Source of the DNA: Phycisphaerae bacterium
GTDB lineage: Bacteria > Planctomycetota > Phycisphaerae > JAAYCJ01
Direction: 5' to 3'
Length of the DNA: 24,260 bases
Assembly: GCA_012514125.1 (NCBI GenBank)
Contig: JAAZAW010000364.1
Span: 1 to 24,260, forward strand
In this document: positions 21,238-24,260 of the stretch, piece by piece
Layout of the letters: each line of letters opens with the position of its first letter
How positions within the stretch are numbered: position 1 is the first letter of the stretch
Notes under the pieces: model-generated
What the model was told of the DNA's origin: nothing
Databases searched by the model: none
The model's input: only the letters and a program-made list of their open reading frames with translations
Made by a program: the position numbers and the translations under genes

Positions 21238-22011
21238 TCATGAATTATTCATTTTAGTCGGAAACGACTCCTTCAGGAGAATTTGTAATGCTGAATTTGC
21301 AGCCGTCAATCCAAAAATACCGGTCAGCGTCGGAAGACTTCCTAAAGGTCGTCGTGTCCTGCCGCGTTCCAGGCTTGTGCAACTTTCAGGTTCCTCTGGT
21401 CCAATCACCCCCGGTGGCAAATTTTTGACAGGTTCGATCGAGTAAACGCAGGTAAAATTCGTTGCAACACCCGCCTGACGAAGTTTTTTCCGAACTTTGC
21501 TCGCCAACGGACAATGATGAACCGCGGATAACGGTCCTGTGCGTACCAGCGTCGGATCGGTTCGCAATGCCGCCCCCATACAGGAAATCGTGGGAATTTG
21601 TCGTAATGTCAAGGCTAATAGAAGCTCTACTTTAGGATTAAAAGAGTCAATTGCGTCGATCACCAGGTCCGGCGGACCGTCAAGAACCGGATCAAGGGTT
21701 TCTCGATGCACAAAAGCGTTGATCGCCTCGGTTCGGCAGTCGGGATTGATTAAATTCACTCGCTGGGCCGCCAGATCGCACTTTGCCTGTCCGAGCGTGG
21801 ATTCCAAAGCATAGAGCTGGCGGTTGATATTGCTCGGCTGGACCTTGTCGAAGTCCACCAGGCGTAATCGCCCCACACCCGCGCGGGCAAGCCCCTCGAC
21901 CGCATAACTGCCGACCGCGCCAAGTCCGATGACTGCAACATAAGAGCAAGCCAGTTTTTGCAGGCCGGCTTGGCCGATCATTCGCTCAATTCTTGAAAAT
22001 CGTTCGTCCAT
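21238..22011 (-). CDS. tcdA: tRNA threonylcarbamoyladenosine dehydratase (TcdA/CsdL, ThiF-like)
   Basis: A 257-residue E1-like (ThiF/MoeB superfamily) ATP-dependent enzyme. Seen: N-terminal RFSRIERMIG, nucleotide-binding GLGAVG at 29-34 followed by SYAVEGLARAG, D53-F-D55, and NINRQ at 61-65 with K77 region downstream; the C-terminal GSLPTLTGIFGLTAAN stretch is typical of TcdA rather than MoeB or ThiF. The zinc-binding Cys pairs of MoeB are absent. TcdA dehydrates t6A at position 37 of ANN-decoding tRNAs to its cyclic form. Start 22011 has only a weak Shine-Dalgarno sequence (GTGAATAAATC before ATG) and lies 20 bases after the tatD stop, so coupling to tatD is likely. Confidence 0.88.
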   Translation of the reverse strand: MDERFSRIERMIGQAGLQKLACSYVAVIGLGAVGSYAVEGLARAGVGRLRLVDFDKVQPSNINRQLYALESTLGQAKCDLAAQRVNLINPDCRTEAINAFVHRETLDPVLDGPPDLVIDAIDSFNPKVELLLALTLRQIPTISCMGAALRTDPTLVRTGPLSAVHHCPLASKVRKKLRQAGVATNFTCVYSIEPVKNLPPGVIGPEEPESCTSLERGRTRRPLGSLPTLTGIFGLTAANSALQILLKESFPTKMNNS

Positions 22012-22031
22012 GATTTATTCACTATTTTTAT

Positions 22032-22841
22032 CTATTCAACATTTTTCCAAAATGTCCAGGCATTTGTTGTGGTTTGTTCTGCCAATTGCCGTATGGAACA
22101 TCCGAGAAACTCTGCCGTTTTTTGTGCCAAGAGAGGTAAGTTCGCCGGTTCATTGCGGCACTTGCCATTTTCCATAATTTTTGATTCCACAACAGGATAA
22201 AATTCCGACGGCAACACGTCCGGGCTGCCGGTTTCCAGCAGCAGACGATCCATTGGAACCGCTCGCAACGCACAGCGGGCTTTTTCCCGCCGCGGATCAA
22301 AAATTGAAGCACCGAAGGTGAAATAAGCATCAAACTTTATTAGAGGTTTGATCAATTCAGCAGGGCCACTATACGCGTGCAGCAATATTTTGGTCGGCAA
22401 GGTTCGTTGAGATTTTAAAATATCCATCAGCCAACCCCAGGCCCGAACACAATGGACCGTCACCGGACGGTTTAATTTTACCGCCAGATCGAGCTGTCGG
22501 CGGAAAATTTTTTCCTGGGTGCTTTCGTCCGGATCGTCTATAGATCGATCAAGTCCCACTTCACCAACGCCGGAATGATTCCGAATTAAAAATGATTCCA
22601 ACTGATCAAACCAATCCCCGGTACGGGTTTTGACATACCAGGGATGAAGGCCGAAACTGGGCAAAATAGCGGGATATTTTTCCGCCAGTTTACATATCAT
22701 TGGCCAATCTGTTTGGGATGTGCCGTTACAGACCATCCACTGTACGCCGGATTGCCTGGCGTGGTTAATCACCTCATCCAGATCGGCGGCAAAGACTTCA
22801 TCCTGCAAATGCACGTGACTATCGATCCATTCGAGTTTCAT
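22032..22841 (-). CDS. tatD: TatD-family metal-dependent hydrolase (one metal ligand changed)
   Basis: A 269-residue TIM-barrel hydrolase of the TatD DNase family. Metal-ligand motifs: DSHVHL (H9, H11), GEVGLD (E94), VHCVRAW (H130) and HAYSG (H155). The final motif, normally ETDxPY, reads ETGSPD at 203-208: the metal-binding Asp is Gly205. TatD enzymes act as 3'-5' exonucleases or deoxyribonucleases in DNA repair and fragmentation; the change may reduce or alter activity. The pairing with tcdA is a simple two-gene operon. The start ATG 22841 has no strong Shine-Dalgarno sequence, but the family start M-x-W-I-D-S-H is matched. A TATAAT at 22919-22924 could be its -10 box. Confidence 0.9.
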   Translation of the reverse strand: MKLEWIDSHVHLQDEVFAADLDEVINHARQSGVQWMVCNGTSQTDWPMICKLAEKYPAILPSFGLHPWYVKTRTGDWFDQLESFLIRNHSGVGEVGLDRSIDDPDESTQEKIFRRQLDLAVKLNRPVTVHCVRAWGWLMDILKSQRTLPTKILLHAYSGPAELIKPLIKFDAYFTFGASIFDPRREKARCALRAVPMDRLLLETGSPDVLPSEFYPVVESKIMENGKCRNEPANLPLLAQKTAEFLGCSIRQLAEQTTTNAWTFWKNVE

Positions 22842-23204
22842 TAAAAAAGTTATAGCTTGGAAATTCGACGATGTCGATCATTTTTGTTATCGTTCGAGAG
22901 CCGGGGGGGGAAGGTCGTATTATAAAATAGCTGGAGAAAAGGATACCGGCAAGCGTGGCATAAGCTAGAAAAGTCAGAAAATTTTAAGCGGCGATGATTT
23001 CGTGGATGGGGGCGACATAGGCATCCTGGCGGCGAATTACAACGCCGCCGACGGTTCAATGGTATCGATTTTTCTCTCCTTGCGCCTCTGGTTCTTGAGC
23101 CAAGAGTGCGGGGATTGCCGACGATGGGCGGATTGGTGGATTGGCGGTTCCTCTTTTCGTCGTGAAGAATTGTCGTAACGGAAAGAGATGTATTTTGAGA
23201 ATAA
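22842..23204. other. Intergenic region upstream of tatD, no intact gene
   Basis: Contains a perfect minus-strand TATAAT (22919-22924) with a poor -35, a run of eight G at 22903-22910, and the small coding-like remnant at 22984-23055. The two frames covering it (69 and 77 codons) are Arg/Pro/Phe-rich, have no ribosome-binding site and do not look like genes. Confidence 0.4.
22984..23055 (-). pseudogene. Possible C-terminal gene remnant (about 23 codons)
   Basis: On the minus strand the frame ending at TAA 22984-22986 reads TVGGVVIRRQDAYVAPIHEIIAA with C/G-rich third positions, in strong contrast to its AT-rich surroundings. It is bounded upstream by a stop codon at 23056-23058 in the same frame, so it cannot be a full gene. 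It looks like the tail of a decayed gene; the family is not recognised. Confidence 0.3.
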
Positions 23205-23352
23205 TACGCTTTTGATTTAGTCGTGTCGTAGCATTACAAATATCAAAATTTCGGTCGCTGAGCCTGTCGAAGCGACATGGTGGAAGCAAGCAAAAAGACC
23301 CTTCGACTTTCCTCAGGGTCCGAAACTACGACACGTTTAAATCAAAGGCGTA
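23205..23352 (-). repeat. MITE-like element, copy C (full length, 148 bp, inverted)
   Basis: In minus orientation this matches copy B (4926-5072) over its full length with scattered substitutions and one single-base length difference. Both ends carry TACGC(T/C)TTTGATTTA in inverted orientation, bounded by TA. The GTCGCT / AGCGAC internal hairpin is conserved. No reading frame of interest lies within it. Confidence 0.9.
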
Positions 23353-23383
23353 TAAATGGGCGTGGGGCGAAGCCTGTGAAATT

Positions 23384-24260
23384 TTACGATTCTTTTATGC
23401 CCAGTTTTTCGAGGCGGCGACGCGCATAGTCTTCCTGTGTTGCGGGCAGGAGGATGTGAGTGAAGATGCCCCGGCCTGTTCCCAGACGATTCAATACTTC
23501 GTCAAGCAATTCAAAGGTCATTTCTTCCGGTGAAAGCAACTGGACTTTTTTACCGGCTGAAAGGATGCGGCGATAAATATCGATATCGTGTATGGCGGAG
23601 GGTTGACCGGCGCCGGCGACCCATTGAACGCCATCAAGCTCGTCAATCGCCAGCAGAGAATCCAGATGTGGCAGTTGTCCCCTGCCGTCAAGATGAAAAA
23701 AGGAATGTGGTAACTTCTGGCAGGTTCGAACCAATTCCGGGCGGACGAATTTATCGAACATGGACGGACTGATCATGTAACAAAAATCGCACTGGAGCAT
23801 ATAAAAAGGTTCTTCGGAGAAAAAACACTCCCAACTGCTATAGCCTGGATTGATGGGTTGGAGAATGGCGTTGATTTCGTCGAAATAGCGATGCCATAGA
23901 TCGTGCGTCTGCCACAAGACGCGATTGACGTCATCGGGGTAGTCGTACAGGTCCATGAGGAGTTTTTCACCGGGACGAAACGAGGCGAGAATGTCCAGAT
24001 TACCGCCCAGATCGGTCATGCCTATCTGCACGAGTCCCTGCCAGCGTTGCACCGCTGCGCGACAGATGTTTTTAATGTGGTTGAACCAGAGATTTTCGGC
24101 GTCATAGGTCAGTGATCGATCGAAAATTTCCTGATCTTTCGGTGGATGGAACCAGACGGTTTCCTGGCCGTTTTCCAGACAGGCGCCCACAAAGGCAGCG
24201 AGTACGCCTGGACCAAAGTTCGGCCAAATTACAGGAAACGCATCGCCGAGAAACCGCTGC
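23384..24260 (-). CDS. Uroporphyrinogen-decarboxylase-like (URO-D superfamily) protein, 5' end missing
   Basis: The frame stays open to the window edge: upstream of the GTG at 24190 it continues in coding style as RFLGDAFPVIWPNFGPGVLAAFVG, so the real start is outside. At least 291 residues are visible. The stretch GDAFPVIWPNFGPG, the MTDLGGNLDILASFRPGEKLLMDLYDYPD segment and the SFFHLDGRGQLPHLDSLL and VQWVAGAGQPS region fit the URO-D/methylcobamide methyltransferase-like TIM barrel. True HemE catalyses coproporphyrinogen III formation, but its N-terminal catalytic segment cannot be seen; related proteins in environmental anaerobes are thought to be methyltransferases, and this one looks more like those. 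No second gene of a corrinoid pathway is within the window. Confidence 0.8.
   Translation of the reverse strand, partial: QRFLGDAFPVIWPNFGPGVLAAFVGACLENGQETVWFHPPKDQEIFDRSLTYDAENLWFNHIKNICRAAVQRWQGLVQIGMTDLGGNLDILASFRPGEKLLMDLYDYPDDVNRVLWQTHDLWHRYFDEINAILQPINPGYSSWECFFSEEPFYMLQCDFCYMISPSMFDKFVRPELVRTCQKLPHSFFHLDGRGQLPHLDSLLAIDELDGVQWVAGAGQPSAIHDIDIYRRILSAGKKVQLLSPEEMTFELLDEVLNRLGTGRGIFTHILLPATQEDYARRRLEKLGIKES

Noticed and set aside
22850..23289. Two minus-strand frames of 69 and 77 codons
   Set aside because: No ribosome-binding sites, unusual composition, and the second runs into MITE copy C; neither looks like a protein.
1..24260. CRISPR array, tRNA or rRNA genes
   Set aside because: No series of regularly spaced repeats and no tRNA T-loop with acceptor pairing was found in the intergenic regions; the only repeats are the dispersed MITE-like copies.

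Overview
The window looks like chromosomal DNA from a bacterium of moderate GC content with a Gram-negative envelope: there is an outer-membrane porin, two lipoproteins with lipoboxes and a small lytic transglycosylase. A member of Planctomycetota (Phycisphaerae-like) is the best guess. This rests on the combination of a bacterial histone-fold protein, a type II isoleucyl-tRNA synthetase, a URO-D-like enzyme and mixed codon use; no rRNA or other decisive marker is present, so the assignment is an inference.

Layout. 1-1065: an unclear partial reading frame, a 104-aa protein of unknown function and a convergent small membrane protein. 1066-1860: a decayed patch with the C-terminal remnant of an IS66-family transposase and a truncated copy of a short inverted-repeat element. 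1861-4630 (minus): a three-gene operon, B12-type radical SAM protein, TrkA-N/RCK nucleotide-binding protein, then XRE-cupin regulator. 4631-5656: a full-length copy of the element (147 bp) and a small SLT lytic transglycosylase. 5887-9050 (plus): promoter, GH42 beta-galactosidase and an abutting medium-chain dehydrogenase, a probable sugar-catabolic unit. 9071-12292 (minus): ileS of the eukaryote-like type. 12629-12945: a monocistronic histone-fold gene with clear promoter, SD and terminator. 13062-15954: uvrA. 16000-17572 (plus): an AT-rich MNT/HEPN (MntA-HepT) toxin-antitoxin pair followed without a gap by an exported HAD-superfamily lipoprotein. 17579-18987 (minus): YbgC-type thioesterase and a GNAT protein. 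19046-21042 (minus): porin plus small lipoprotein, with promoter, palindromic operator candidate and terminator. 21238-22841 (minus): tatD and tcdA. 22842-23383: non-coding, with a second full-length copy of the element (148 bp) in inverted orientation. 23384-24260 (minus): a URO-D-like gene running off the right edge.

The most noteworthy items are the histone-fold gene, a dispersed MITE-like element found three times in 24 kb with TA-flanked inverted termini, the radical SAM/TrkA-N/XRE-cupin operon, and a perfect palindrome placed over the -10/+1 region of the porin promoter. No CRISPR array, tRNA or rRNA was found. All family calls were made by reading motifs, without database searches.
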